Part shown: piece by piece, positions 1-8,465 of the stretch
Position numbering within the stretch: the first letter of the stretch is position 1
Layout of the letters: every line of letters begins with the position of its first letter
NCBI GenBank assembly: GCA_000509105.1
Contig: BAIF02000054.1
Coordinates: forward strand, 1 to 64,000
Length of the DNA stretch: 64,000 nt
Source of the DNA: Clostridiales bacterium VE202-21
GTDB lineage: Bacteria > Bacillota > Clostridia > Lachnospirales > Lachnospiraceae
Direction of reading: 5' to 3'
The notes under the pieces: generated by a model
What the model was told of the DNA's origin: nothing
The model's input: only the letters and a program-made list of their open reading frames with translations
The model's database searches: none
Program-made: the position numbers and the translations under genes

Positions 1-1
1 G

Positions 2-829
2 GGCGTTGGAAAAGCGGTAAATGAGTTAAATGACCTCAGAATATCTATGGTAACCGCTGCGTTTTTCATGAGCGGAAGACTACGGTATGGGGACAGCCGG
101 ATGTATGTGGCGGACATTCTTCCACAGGCGGATAAGCTTCTGAGAGAGAACCGCCCAATTGATTCCTCACAGATGCGGCGGTTTGAGAGTTCTGTTGAAG
201 CGATTGACGAGAGCGGAGTGAAACAGGTGATACGGGGCCTGTTTGAGGAATATCAGAAACAGAGTGATCAGAACTATATTCAGTACTTTTATATGGTAAC
301 GGAATTGGGGAACCGGCTTGCGGATGTTCTGGGCAGGCTGAATATCCATCCCCGGGAAACCCAGGAAGTGAAACGGCAGCTGCAGAGGCTCTCAGAGAAT
401 TGCGATACGATAACAATGCTGAGAAGCGTAACAGAAAAGTTCTGTGTTGATAACATGAATAAATATCTGGCTGGGAAAAAAGACCATGTGCTGGTTTATG
501 TACATTTCGCAAAGCAGTACATTGAAGAACATTATGCGGAAAATATTACCCTGAACAGGATTGCAGAAGAGGCCCATGTGAATCCGGTTTATTTGTCTAC
601 CATTTTTAAAGAGAGTACAGGGATCAACTATTCGGCATATCTTACTTCAATCAGGATTGAGAAGGCAAAGGAATTGTTAAAGAAGCTGGATTTGAATATA
701 TCTCAGATCGCCAATCAGGTTGGATATGCCAGCACCCGCTATTTCAGCAGGATTTTTGAGCAGGAAAGCGGGATGAAACCAAGTGAGTATCGAAGAATAT
801 ATTTGAAAGGACTGCGGGATGAAATGTAG
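2..829 (+). CDS. Response regulator, YesN/AraC type (5' end outside window)
   Basis: The frame is open from base 2, so the gene begins upstream and its receiver domain is not visible. What remains is a linker followed by an AraC-type double helix-turn-helix in the last ~100 residues (VHFAKQYIEEHYAENITL, then GYASTRYFSRIFEQESGMKP). In this family the protein is phosphorylated by a YesM-type kinase and activates nearby sugar-uptake genes. The kinase gene starts inside its last codons (11-nt overlap), which indicates translational coupling. The likely target is the ABC operon that begins at 2137. The internal ATG at 47 is not the true start because coding sequence continues upstream of it. Confidence 0.9.
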   Translation, partial: GVGKAVNELNDLRISMVTAAFFMSGRLRYGDSRMYVADILPQADKLLRENRPIDSSQMRRFESSVEAIDESGVKQVIRGLFEEYQKQSDQNYIQYFYMVTELGNRLADVLGRLNIHPRETQEVKRQLQRLSENCDTITMLRSVTEKFCVDNMNKYLAGKKDHVLVYVHFAKQYIEEHYAENITLNRIAEEAHVNPVYLSTIFKESTGINYSAYLTSIRIEKAKELLKKLDLNISQIANQVGYASTRYFSRIFEQESGMKPSEYRRIYLKGLRDEM

Positions 830-1799
830 AAAATTACTCGGGGGAGACTGCATAAAGCGGGAAAGAAGCATCCTGCATGGTCTTTATATTCAGGCAGGCT
901 TTGCTATAGCAGGAACCTTGTTATTCCTTCTACTGCTTCTGTGGGCCGCTGATTTCAAAACAGCAGTATTGCTTTTGGTGTATTACGTGCTTTTTCTGAG
1001 CCTGTTATGGGTTTCTGTCCGTAATACCAGACGTATGCATCGGGTGATCCTGCAAAAGGCAGAGTCAGAGAAGAAAGCGGTGGAGGCAGAACTTGAACAG
1101 AAACGCCAGCAGCTGCTTGCGCTGGAAAACCAGATAAATCCCCATTTTCTGTATAATACGCTGGATACGTTCCGTGGGCTTGCGCTTGAGAACGGAGACA
1201 GGCATCTAAGCGATATGATAGAAGCTCTTTCGGTGATGTTTAAGTACAGTGTGAATTACGATGTGGAAATGGTTAGTATTAACGCAGAACTGAATTATCT
1301 TTCCAAATATATTCAGCTGCAGCAGTTGAGATTTCCAGATCGGTTCGAATATCAGGAGGTGATTAACTGCACACCGGAACAGCTTCTGCTGGAGATGTGT
1401 CCTCGGTTTGTGTTGCAGCCGCTGGTGGAAAATGCCATCCGGCATGGCCTGAGAAATGTGCGAAGAGGAGGATGTATTACAGTTTCATTGGAGATCCGGG
1501 AAGGTGATTTTTATATTGATGTGGAGGACAATGGGTGTGGTATGAGCCAGCAGCAGGTAGCAAGTATAAATCAGAGATTCAAAAAGCCCGAACAGCCGGA
1601 GGATGGAAACAGGACGGCGGAAGGGCAGGAGGATACGAAAGTGAGAAAAGGGCAGGGCGGGATTGGCCTTGGAAATGTAAACAAGCGGATTAAGATGTTC
1701 TGCGGGGAAGAGTATGGCCTTAAGGTTATTAGCACGCCGGAGGTGGGAACTCAAATCGTAGTGTGCCTGCCTCTCTATAAGGAGGCAAGAGAAGGATAA
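819..1799 (+). CDS. Sensor histidine kinase, YesM/LytS-like
   Basis: A 326-aa membrane kinase. Two hydrophobic helices lie at about residues 22-66 and a short coiled coil at about 72-102. The His_kinase (PF06580) motif QINPHFLYNTLD puts the phosphoacceptor at H109. The HATPase part has an N box (PLVENAIRHGL, about 200) and a G box (GIGLGNVNKRI, about 281). It lacks the large extracellular Cache domain usual in YesM proteins, so signal sensing is probably in the membrane or through a partner such as the binding protein encoded at 2137. A charged insert at about 250-275 separates the D box from the G box. The start at 819 is supported by an AAAGG about 8 nt upstream and by overlap with the regulator stop. 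Confidence 0.9.
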   Translation: MKCRKLLGGDCIKRERSILHGLYIQAGFAIAGTLLFLLLLLWAADFKTAVLLLVYYVLFLSLLWVSVRNTRRMHRVILQKAESEKKAVEAELEQKRQQLLALENQINPHFLYNTLDTFRGLALENGDRHLSDMIEALSVMFKYSVNYDVEMVSINAELNYLSKYIQLQQLRFPDRFEYQEVINCTPEQLLLEMCPRFVLQPLVENAIRHGLRNVRRGGCITVSLEIREGDFYIDVEDNGCGMSQQQVASINQRFKKPEQPEDGNRTAEGQEDTKVRKGQGGIGLGNVNKRIKMFCGEEYGLKVISTPEVGTQIVVCLPLYKEAREG

Positions 1800-1801
1800 G
1801 A

Positions 1802-1950
1802 ATTACTATTCACGGGGCCGTGCACCACGCTGCACGGCATCCGAGCCAATAAAGTGATGGGGACGGGCATCTGGCTCCTCGCCACTGGCGACTTTAAATG
1901 AGACAGATGCTGTTACTATGCACGGCCCATAGGCCGTGCATAGTAACGAA
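1802..1950. repeat. Palindromic REP-like element, family 1 (composite)
   Basis: It contains a perfect 16-bp stem with a 4-nt loop (left arm 1912-1927, loop CATA, right arm 1932-1947, arm GTTACTATGCACGGCC). About 100 bp upstream is a related arm at 1802-1819 with its own hairpin, GCCGTGCA/TGCACGGC at 1817-1838. A diverged copy lies at 42779-42814. The size, symmetry and intergenic position fit REP/BIME-like elements. A role in mRNA stability or as a non-autonomous mobile repeat is inferred. Confidence 0.7.
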
Positions 1951-1963
1951 TAAGATATAGACT

Positions 1964-1988
1964 GCGGCCGTATTGACGGCCGCTTTTT
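1964..1988 (+). terminator. Rho-independent terminator after the kinase gene
   Basis: The stem GCGGCCGT/ACGGCCGC (1964-1971 and 1976-1983) has a 4-nt loop and is followed by TTTTT. It separates the two-component genes from the transporter operon, so the transporter needs its own, presumably regulator-dependent, promoter between about 1990 and 2120. I see no clear -35/-10 pair there. Confidence 0.85.
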
Positions 1989-2136
1989 CGATCTCCGAAA
2001 AAGTTTTGATTACATACTATGAAAAATGTGACACTTTTCTGAATATAGAGACATTAAAAAGATAACCAAAGATAGATAAAATAAAGACAAATAAAAGATA
2101 ACTGCATACCAAAAAGCAAAACAGGAGGTTAAGAAA

Positions 2137-3147
2137 ATGAGATTAAAAAAATGGATGGGAATTATTTTATCAGCGGCGATGCTGTTGGCGTTACTGACCG
2201 GTTGTTCTTCCAAAAGTCCGGCGGAGGCGGACAGCGGGAGTAAGCAGAGCAGCGAAAGCAAAGAAAAAACCGGTGGAACGGTTGGGATTCTCATTGTTAC
2301 AAGTGGTTCCCAGTGGTGCAATGACATTGTAGATTCTGTGACAGAAGCGGTAAAAGGGGAAGGGTATGATGTGGTCGTTTCGGACTCGCAGGTCTCTGTT
2401 GACAATGAACTGTCCGGGATGGAGAACCTGATTAATTCAGGGTGTAAGGCCATTGTAGTAAATGCCATGAATCCGGCCGGCTTATCAGATCTCTGTAAAC
2501 AGGCGCAGGAAAAGGGGATTTATATCATAGGATGGTCTGATCTGCTGGTGAACTATGATGCTCTTGTAGAAGAAAACCCGAAAGAGGAAGCGGAACTGAT
2601 CGCAGATGCCATGGCGGATTTTGTGGATGAAAGTGCAGGAGAGGGCAGTGAAATGGCTGCAATCTGGCTGTCTGACTCTGCAAACCCAGATACGACGGCA
2701 GGAGTATTCAAGGAAGCCCTGGAAGCTGAGTTTGAAGAGACATTGGTGAAGGGGAAGGGCGTCAATCTTGTAAACAGCCAGTATGCAACGGATTCCACGA
2801 AGGCAATGGATGTTACAGAGGCGATTCTCGCGGCAAACCCAAATGTAAAACTGATTTTCTGCCAAAGTGATGAGATGGGAGTTGCGGTTGCTCAGACACT
2901 GGAAGCAAAGGGGATTGGAAAAGACGAGGTTATGGTTTGCGGGCTGGACGGCAGCGAGGAGGCATTGAATGTGATTGCCGGAAATAATTCAACGCTCAGA
3001 AGCACAGTTTATGCAAATACAAAACTGATAGGACAGAAAGTCGGAGAGGCAATTTGTAAGTATATGACAGACAATACTGCAGAAAATGTAATCGCAGAAT
3101 ATGTATTAATTAACAGCGATAATGCGTCAGAGTATGTAACTCAATAA
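2137..3147 (+). CDS. Sugar ABC transporter substrate-binding lipoprotein
   Basis: A 336-aa periplasmic-binding protein of the RbsB type (Peripla_BP_4). The signal peptide ends in the lipobox LLTGC, with lipidation expected at C23, followed by a Ser/Lys/Glu-rich linker to about residue 45. The mature part has the usual two-lobe pattern (GTVGILIVTSGSQWCNDIV; MVCGLDGSEEALNVI near the end). An AGGAGG lies 8 nt before the start. It is the first gene of a transporter operon with 3174 and 4672. The RbsB type suggests a monosaccharide or small glycoside ligand, but the sugar cannot be read from sequence. Its neighbouring YesM-like kinase may sense the ligand-bound form; that is inference. Confidence 0.93.
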   Translation: MRLKKWMGIILSAAMLLALLTGCSSKSPAEADSGSKQSSESKEKTGGTVGILIVTSGSQWCNDIVDSVTEAVKGEGYDVVVSDSQVSVDNELSGMENLINSGCKAIVVNAMNPAGLSDLCKQAQEKGIYIIGWSDLLVNYDALVEENPKEEAELIADAMADFVDESAGEGSEMAAIWLSDSANPDTTAGVFKEALEAEFEETLVKGKGVNLVNSQYATDSTKAMDVTEAILAANPNVKLIFCQSDEMGVAVAQTLEAKGIGKDEVMVCGLDGSEEALNVIAGNNSTLRSTVYANTKLIGQKVGEAICKYMTDNTAENVIAEYVLINSDNASEYVTQ

Positions 3148-3173
3148 GAATGGAAAAAGGAAAGGATAAAACG

Positions 3174-4661
3174 GTGAAGAAAAAGATATTAGAGTTTCGC
3201 CATGTCAGTAAAGTCTATCCTGGAGTCAACGCATTGTCAGATGTTTCCCTTGACTTGTACGAGGGAGAAGTCCTTGCGCTGATGGGCGAGAATGGCGCTG
3301 GAAAATCTACACTGGTAAAATGCATTACCGGCGCCAATGAACCTACCTCCGGAACGATCACTGCAGACGGACATGAATATACGAGAATCACACCGGCAGA
3401 CGCAAGAAGTCTTGGAATTGGGGCGGTTTATCAGGAGTTCACTTTGGTGCCGGAACTGCCGGTAGTAGAGAATGTGTTTATGGGGAATCTGCGTGGAAAC
3501 GGTATATTGGTAAATAAAAAACAAATGATCCAGGATGCGGAAAAAATCTTTCATGATTTTGGAGTTCCGATTGATCCGATGGCAATGGTAAGTTCCCTCT
3601 CTCCGGCTATGATGCAGATTGTAGAGATTGCAAAAGCAGTTTCTTTGAAGACCAGAATTCTAATCCTGGATGAGCCGACGGCGCCTCTTACGGTTAGAGA
3701 GGTTGATACACTGTTTTCTATCATCCGCAAGTTAAAGAAAGACGGTGTGTCTATCGTATATATCAGCCATAGAATGGAAGAAATTTTCGAAATTACGGAC
3801 CGTGTTGTTGTCATGCGCGACGGATGCTACATCTGTGAAATGGAGACGGAGATGACTTCCAGACCGGAACTGATCCGCGCCATGATTGGGAGGAAACTAG
3901 ATGACATTACGTACCCACACAGTTACTGCGCGAAGGATGAAGTTGTTCTTAAAGCAGACAATGTAAGCGGTAATGGCGTCAGTAACATCAGCTTCGAACT
4001 GCACAGAGGAGAAATCTTAGGCTTCGCCGGACTGGTGGGCGCCGGCAGGACAGAACTCATGAGCGTACTATTTGGCGACGTGAGAAAAGAGAATGGCAGG
4101 ATATATATCCATGGAGAAGAGGTGGATATCAGGCATCCATATGAGGCTATTAAAGTGGGCATTGGACTCCTGCCGGAGGACAGAAAGGGCAAAGGGCTCC
4201 TCCTTGATAAGCCTGTATTTGCCAACATCACACTTTCCAGCCTGATGAAGTACTGTAAAATGGGGAAAATCAATAAGGCAAAAGAACAGGAGCATGTGCA
4301 GGAATATGTAGAAACACTGAAGATCAAGACCCCCGGTATCTGGCAGGAGGCACAGTATCTTTCTGGCGGTAACCAACAGAAGCTGATCGTGGCGAAATGG
4401 CTGGATGTTGACAGTGATATCCTGATTTTTGATGAGCCTACCAGAGGAATTGATGTGGGAGCAAGATTCGAGATCTATCAATTGATGCATGAACTTGTTG
4501 AAAGCGGAAAATCGATTATTATGGTATCTTCGGATTTTGAAGAATTAGTTGGAATGTCAGACCGCATTATCATCCTTGCTGAGGGGCAGCTTGCGGGAGA
4601 GGCAGGCAGTGAGGAGTTTGATAAAGAAATACTGCTGGATTTGGCATCCGGCAGCCGCTAA
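3174..4661 (+). CDS. Sugar ABC transporter ATPase, RbsA/MglA type (two ABC domains)
   Basis: About 495 aa with two ATPase halves, as in RbsA/MglA. The first half has Walker A GENGAGKST, Walker B ILILDEPTAPL and a weak signature LSPAMMQ. The second has a degenerate Walker A (GLVGAGRTE), signature LSGGNQQK and Walker B ILIFDEPTRGID. One competent and one degenerate site is normal for the family. I prefer the GTG at 3174, which has AAGGA 7 nt upstream. The in-frame ATG at 3150, three bases after the previous stop, has no ribosome binding site but cannot be excluded (503 aa). The permease follows at 4672 with 10 nt between stop and start. Confidence 0.92.
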   Translation: MKKKILEFRHVSKVYPGVNALSDVSLDLYEGEVLALMGENGAGKSTLVKCITGANEPTSGTITADGHEYTRITPADARSLGIGAVYQEFTLVPELPVVENVFMGNLRGNGILVNKKQMIQDAEKIFHDFGVPIDPMAMVSSLSPAMMQIVEIAKAVSLKTRILILDEPTAPLTVREVDTLFSIIRKLKKDGVSIVYISHRMEEIFEITDRVVVMRDGCYICEMETEMTSRPELIRAMIGRKLDDITYPHSYCAKDEVVLKADNVSGNGVSNISFELHRGEILGFAGLVGAGRTELMSVLFGDVRKENGRIYIHGEEVDIRHPYEAIKVGIGLLPEDRKGKGLLLDKPVFANITLSSLMKYCKMGKINKAKEQEHVQEYVETLKIKTPGIWQEAQYLSGGNQQKLIVAKWLDVDSDILIFDEPTRGIDVGARFEIYQLMHELVESGKSIIMVSSDFEELVGMSDRIIILAEGQLAGEAGSEEFDKEILLDLASGSR

Positions 4662-4671
4662 GGAGAAAAAT

Positions 4672-5625
4672 ATGAATACAACAGTGTTGATAAAAATAAA
4701 AAAATTTGTCGCGCAGATTCTGCTATTGCTTATTATCATTATTTTTGCGGCAATGAAACCGGCTACGTTTTTTACGCTGGAGAATTTACTTACCATTATA
4801 AGACAGGTAGCTACCATGGGTATCGTAGCATTGGGTGTCTCATTCCTGATGCTGACCGGCAGCCTTGATTTTTCGGTCGGAAAAGTTTACGCATTTGCAG
4901 GCGTGGTGTGTGCACTTTTGTATAAAGCAGGAATATCAATATGGATATCGGTGCTGATCTCTGTACTGGCCTGCATAGGAATCAGCATGATAACAGGGTA
5001 TATTTCCATGAAATTTGGCATTCCGATGCTGATCGTATCGATTGCGATGATGCAGGTAGTGGATGGGCTGAACATGATTTTAACGGACGGAGCTACCATA
5101 TACGGGCTGCCGGAGAGTATCAAATTCCTTGGACAGAACTATATCCTGGGGATTCCTGTGGCAGTCATCGTGTTTGCCGTGCTGGCCCTGATTGTGGCAT
5201 TCATATTAAATAAAACATATCTCGGGCGATACTTATTCGCGGTAGGCGGCAATAATGAGACAGCGCGGCTCTCAGGCATCCATGTGAATAAAATCAAAAT
5301 GATTGCAAGCATACTCTGTGGATTCCTGACAGGAATCGCCGGCATTATTATGATGTCCCGTTCTTTTTCGGGAAGTCCCTATAGCGGGAGCAATATAGGA
5401 AATGACGTAATCAGCGCTGCGGTTCTCGGCGGTGTCTCCATCTCAGGAGGAACCGGAAAGACCAGCGGTGTTGTAACGGGCGTATTGATTATCGGGGTAC
5501 TTTCCCAGGGGCTCGTTATGATCGGCCTGAGCAGCAACTATCAGAATATGATCAAAGGTGCAGTTCTTATTCTGGCGGTTATTATGGATACACGGTCGAA
5601 AATTGTGAAGAAGGCAAGTGTATAA
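4672..5625 (+). CDS. Sugar ABC transporter permease, RbsC type
   Basis: A 317-aa polytopic membrane protein of the BPD_transp_2 family with about 8-10 hydrophobic segments. Typical motifs are ALGVSFLMLTGSLDFSVG near residue 55 and GTGKTSGVVTGVLIIGVLSQG near 270. The start at 4672 is chosen because AAGGAG lies 6 nt upstream; the frame is open further upstream into the ATPase gene, but that part is shadow coding. With 2137 and 3174 it forms a complete RbsABC-type importer. Confidence 0.93.
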   Translation: MNTTVLIKIKKFVAQILLLLIIIIFAAMKPATFFTLENLLTIIRQVATMGIVALGVSFLMLTGSLDFSVGKVYAFAGVVCALLYKAGISIWISVLISVLACIGISMITGYISMKFGIPMLIVSIAMMQVVDGLNMILTDGATIYGLPESIKFLGQNYILGIPVAVIVFAVLALIVAFILNKTYLGRYLFAVGGNNETARLSGIHVNKIKMIASILCGFLTGIAGIIMMSRSFSGSPYSGSNIGNDVISAAVLGGVSISGGTGKTSGVVTGVLIIGVLSQGLVMIGLSSNYQNMIKGAVLILAVIMDTRSKIVKKASV

Positions 5626-5670
5626 CAATGCTATGAATATAAGAACGATGAAAAGCGGAGAAAAACAAAA

Positions 5671-7359
5671 ATGACAGACTTAAGTAAAACACCCTTTCAT
5701 TTGGGAAAAACACAGCAGGAATGGGTAAAAAAGACATTAGGCCAGATGTCTGTGGAGGAGAAGGCCGGACAATTGTTCCTGGTGATCGGCCAGTCGGATC
5801 ATGATGAGGATATCCTGGATATGTACCGGGAATTTCAATTTGGCGGGATCATGTATCGGCCGGACCGGGCAGACAAATTAAAGAATAGAAATGATAAACT
5901 ACAGGCGCTGGCGAAGATCCCTGTGCTGATTGCAGCGAATCTGGAGGCAGGCGGAAGCGGCGCCGTACTGGAGGGGACAAACTTTGCAAGCCAGTTGGAA
6001 GCGGCAGCCACCGGTGACGTCCGCCAGGCATATCATCTGGGAGATATCAGTGCTCGGGAAGGGAGCGCGGTCGGAGTGAATCTGGCTTTTGCCCCTGTAT
6101 GTGATATCGACAGAAACTGGCGGAACCCAATTACGAATACAAGAACCTATGGAAGTGATCCGGAAATTGTCCTCAGTATGTGTGAGGCGTATATGGACGG
6201 TGCAGCGAAGAATGGCGTTGCAGTCTCAATCAAGCATTTCCCGGGGGATGGCTGTGATGAACGGGATCAGCATCTGGTAGCATCCGTCAATGACTTAAGC
6301 TGTGAAGAATGGGATGCCACCTATGGGAAGATATATAAAAGCCTGATAGAAAAAGGCGCCCAGACCGTGATGGCAGGACATATCCTGCAGCCCGCATACA
6401 GCCGCAATTTTAGTCCGGAGCTTACAGAGGAGCAGATACTTCCGGCCTCCTGTTCTAAAGAACTGGTTCAGGGCCTGCTGAGGGGAAAACTTGGATTTCA
6501 GGGAGTTGTCCTTACCGATGCCGCAAATATGCTTGGCTACTGCACAGCTATGAAACGAAGAGATCTGATACCGACAACAATCAATGCCGGCGTTGATATG
6601 ATACTATTTGGCAAGAACCTTGCGGAAGATCTTTCCTATCTGATCGATGCAGTGCGTACAGGAGTCGTGAGCGTGGAGCGGCTTGATGAGGCAGTGACGC
6701 GTGTTCTGGCATTGAAAGCTTCTCTGGGGCTTCACGAAAAGAAACATTTTACTGCGGACAATTACCGCGGGCTGATCGCCGCACCAGAATCTTTGAGGCT
6801 GGCAGCAGAGTGTGCGGATCAGGCAATTACATTAGTAAAGGATACGCAGAATCTGCTCCCGGTTACGCCAAAAAAGCACAGACGGGTATGGCTCCATGTA
6901 AACGGGGATAAGCCGGGATTTACCGGCGGCAGCCGCTGCCGGGAAATGGTCATTCGCGCTTTGCAGAAGGCGGGATTTGAGGTAGATGTCTATGATGCCG
7001 AACATACAACAATGGAAGAGACAGTCGTTTCTACGGAGGAGATTGCGAAGAAATATGATGTCATCATGTATTTTTCCAATATCATCAATGCCAGTTACCA
7101 GACAACAGCCCGGATTCAATGGCAGGGCGCAGTGGCGCAGGAGGGACCGTATTTTGTAAAAGAGGTTCCTACCCTGATGGTATCTCTGGGAAATCCATAT
7201 GGATTTGCAGATGCACCCATGATTCCGACCATTATCAACACATACCACGTATCCCAGACAATCATCGATATGGTAGTCGAAAAGATCATGGGCAGGAGTC
7301 CTTTTAAAGGCATTTCTCCTGTAGATCCTTTCTGTGGAATGTTTGGAACCACCCTATAG
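5671..7359 (+). CDS. Glycoside hydrolase family 3 protein, NagZ-type, intracellular
   Basis: 562 aa with no signal peptide. The GH3 N-terminal TIM barrel covers about 1-350. The nucleophile is D283 in GVVLTDAANM. The loop KHFPGDG (188-194) is followed by a D199-x-H201 dyad, the acid/base arrangement of NagZ-type enzymes that act on beta-N-acetylglucosaminides. Some GH3 enzymes with this His were reported to be phosphorylases, so hydrolase versus phosphorylase is open. A smaller C-terminal domain follows. The gene lies 45 nt after the permease and just before a beta-phosphoglucomutase, so it probably acts on the imported glycoside in the cytoplasm. Confidence 0.88.
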   Translation: MTDLSKTPFHLGKTQQEWVKKTLGQMSVEEKAGQLFLVIGQSDHDEDILDMYREFQFGGIMYRPDRADKLKNRNDKLQALAKIPVLIAANLEAGGSGAVLEGTNFASQLEAAATGDVRQAYHLGDISAREGSAVGVNLAFAPVCDIDRNWRNPITNTRTYGSDPEIVLSMCEAYMDGAAKNGVAVSIKHFPGDGCDERDQHLVASVNDLSCEEWDATYGKIYKSLIEKGAQTVMAGHILQPAYSRNFSPELTEEQILPASCSKELVQGLLRGKLGFQGVVLTDAANMLGYCTAMKRRDLIPTTINAGVDMILFGKNLAEDLSYLIDAVRTGVVSVERLDEAVTRVLALKASLGLHEKKHFTADNYRGLIAAPESLRLAAECADQAITLVKDTQNLLPVTPKKHRRVWLHVNGDKPGFTGGSRCREMVIRALQKAGFEVDVYDAEHTTMEETVVSTEEIAKKYDVIMYFSNIINASYQTTARIQWQGAVAQEGPYFVKEVPTLMVSLGNPYGFADAPMIPTIINTYHVSQTIIDMVVEKIMGRSPFKGISPVDPFCGMFGTTL

Positions 7360-7411
7360 CAAAAATAAAGGAAAGGGGCGGGAAGGATACCTTCCCGTCA
7401 ATAACATAGTC

Positions 7412-8122
7412 ATGAAATGGAAAGGAATCATTTTTGATCTGGACGGCGTCCTCTGTTCTACTGATCAATACCACTATATGGCGTGGAAGCGGGTGGCAGA
7501 TCAGCTGCCGGTTTACTTTGATGAGGAGATCAACCAAAGGTTAAGAGGCGTGTCCAGAGCGGAGAGTCTGGAGATTATTCTGGAAAAATATACAGGAACG
7601 CCTCTACATACGTTAGAAAAACAAAAGATACTTGCAGAAAAGAATCAGATATACAGGACGGCACTGGAGCAGATGAATGAGCAGGATCTGTCCGCAGAGG
7701 TGCGCGATACGATTTTAAGACTGCGGGAAAAAGGGTACTCTCTAGCGGTTGGGTCCTCCAGCAAGAATGCACGGTTCATTTTGGGGCGTTTGGGCCTGTA
7801 CGCAGCGTCTGCCGGGCATACCGGAAAAGAGGCAGACATGACAATTGAAAAAAAGACAGGTCTGGCTAATGTATTCGATGCGATAATAGATGGTACTCAG
7901 ATCACACATTCAAAACCTCACCCGGAAGTATTTCAAAAGGCTGCCGCAGAACTCGGATTAAAACCAAAGGACTGCCTGGTAGTGGAGGATGCCGCCGCCG
8001 GAGTGGAGGCGGCACATAGGGCCGGGATGGAGGCTGCCTGCTTGGGACAGGCGGGAAAAGATCATTTAGGGGATTATAACCTGGAGAACTTTAAGGATAT
8101 TTTAAGCGTCTTGAATGAATGA
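7412..8122 (+). CDS. pgmB: Beta-phosphoglucomutase (HAD superfamily)
   Basis: 236 aa. The HAD nucleophile motif FDLDGVLCSTDQYHYMAW is at the N-terminus. Motif II is GSSSKN, and motifs III/IV are SKPHPEVF and LVVEDAAAGVEAAH. The family converts beta-glucose 1-phosphate to glucose 6-phosphate. Between GRLGLYA and NVFDAIIDG there is about 20 residues of extra sequence compared with usual PgmB. The start at 7412 matches the family N-terminus. No Shine-Dalgarno is adjacent; a purine run (7367-7377) is separated from the ATG by a perfect 8-bp hairpin (7379-7397, ATA loop). An in-frame ATG at 7334 inside the GH3 gene is a less likely alternative. Confidence 0.87.
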   Translation: MKWKGIIFDLDGVLCSTDQYHYMAWKRVADQLPVYFDEEINQRLRGVSRAESLEIILEKYTGTPLHTLEKQKILAEKNQIYRTALEQMNEQDLSAEVRDTILRLREKGYSLAVGSSSKNARFILGRLGLYAASAGHTGKEADMTIEKKTGLANVFDAIIDGTQITHSKPHPEVFQKAAAELGLKPKDCLVVEDAAAGVEAAHRAGMEAACLGQAGKDHLGDYNLENFKDILSVLNE

Positions 8123-8409
8123 TATATACGTATATTGATAATTATGAATTTTTGACGCGGCGTGGACCGGCAGATGCCGGATCTGCCTCGTCATTTGTGT
8201 TCCTGCTATGTCAACGAGTCTAAGTTCGTTGGCTGTTTGAATCTGCATCATCAGGCACTGCGGCATTTTCCGTCTTTGAATCTGAATGCTGGTCTGATAG
8301 CTATTTATAAAAGAACTCTTCATCTTTGCAGCAAACAACAGATATACAAAACAGGGAGGGCAAACAGTAACAACAGCAAAAAATGTTTCGAAAAGAAATA
8401 CATAGAAGG
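8123..8409. other. Intergenic stretch, no gene seen
   Basis: I find no open frame with a ribosome binding site and no strong terminator. A small 7-bp hairpin (GGCAGAT/ATCTGCC, near 8169-8187) is present. The rest looks like AT-rich spacer and leads into the promoter at 8410. Confidence 0.5.
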
Positions 8410-8438
8410 TTGCTATTTGAAACATATTGGGTTATACT
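8410..8438 (+). promoter_or_regulatory. Sigma-A type promoter for the XRE/AAA fusion gene
   Basis: TTGCTA (8410-8415), a 17-nt spacer and TATACT (8433-8438). It sits 27 nt before the ATG at 8466. It also shows that the longer open frame from 8427 is not the coding start, because that ATG falls between the -35 and -10 boxes. Confidence 0.7.
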
Positions 8439-8465
8439 AAAGAAAAAGGAAAGGTGTGGCCCGAG

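Noticed and set aside
66-512. Minus-strand frame opposite the response regulator
   Set aside because: Shadow of the real gene; no start signal and no family resemblance.
4549-4671. Longer N-terminus for the RbsC-type permease
   Set aside because: It is shadow coding inside the ATPase gene; a good ribosome site fixes the start at 4672.
8162-8440. 92-aa open frame between pgmB and the XRE gene
   Set aside because: No ribosome binding site, atypical composition, and it runs into the promoter.
8427-8465. Longer N-terminus for the XRE/AAA protein
   Set aside because: The ATG at 8427 lies between the -35 and -10 boxes of the gene's own promoter.
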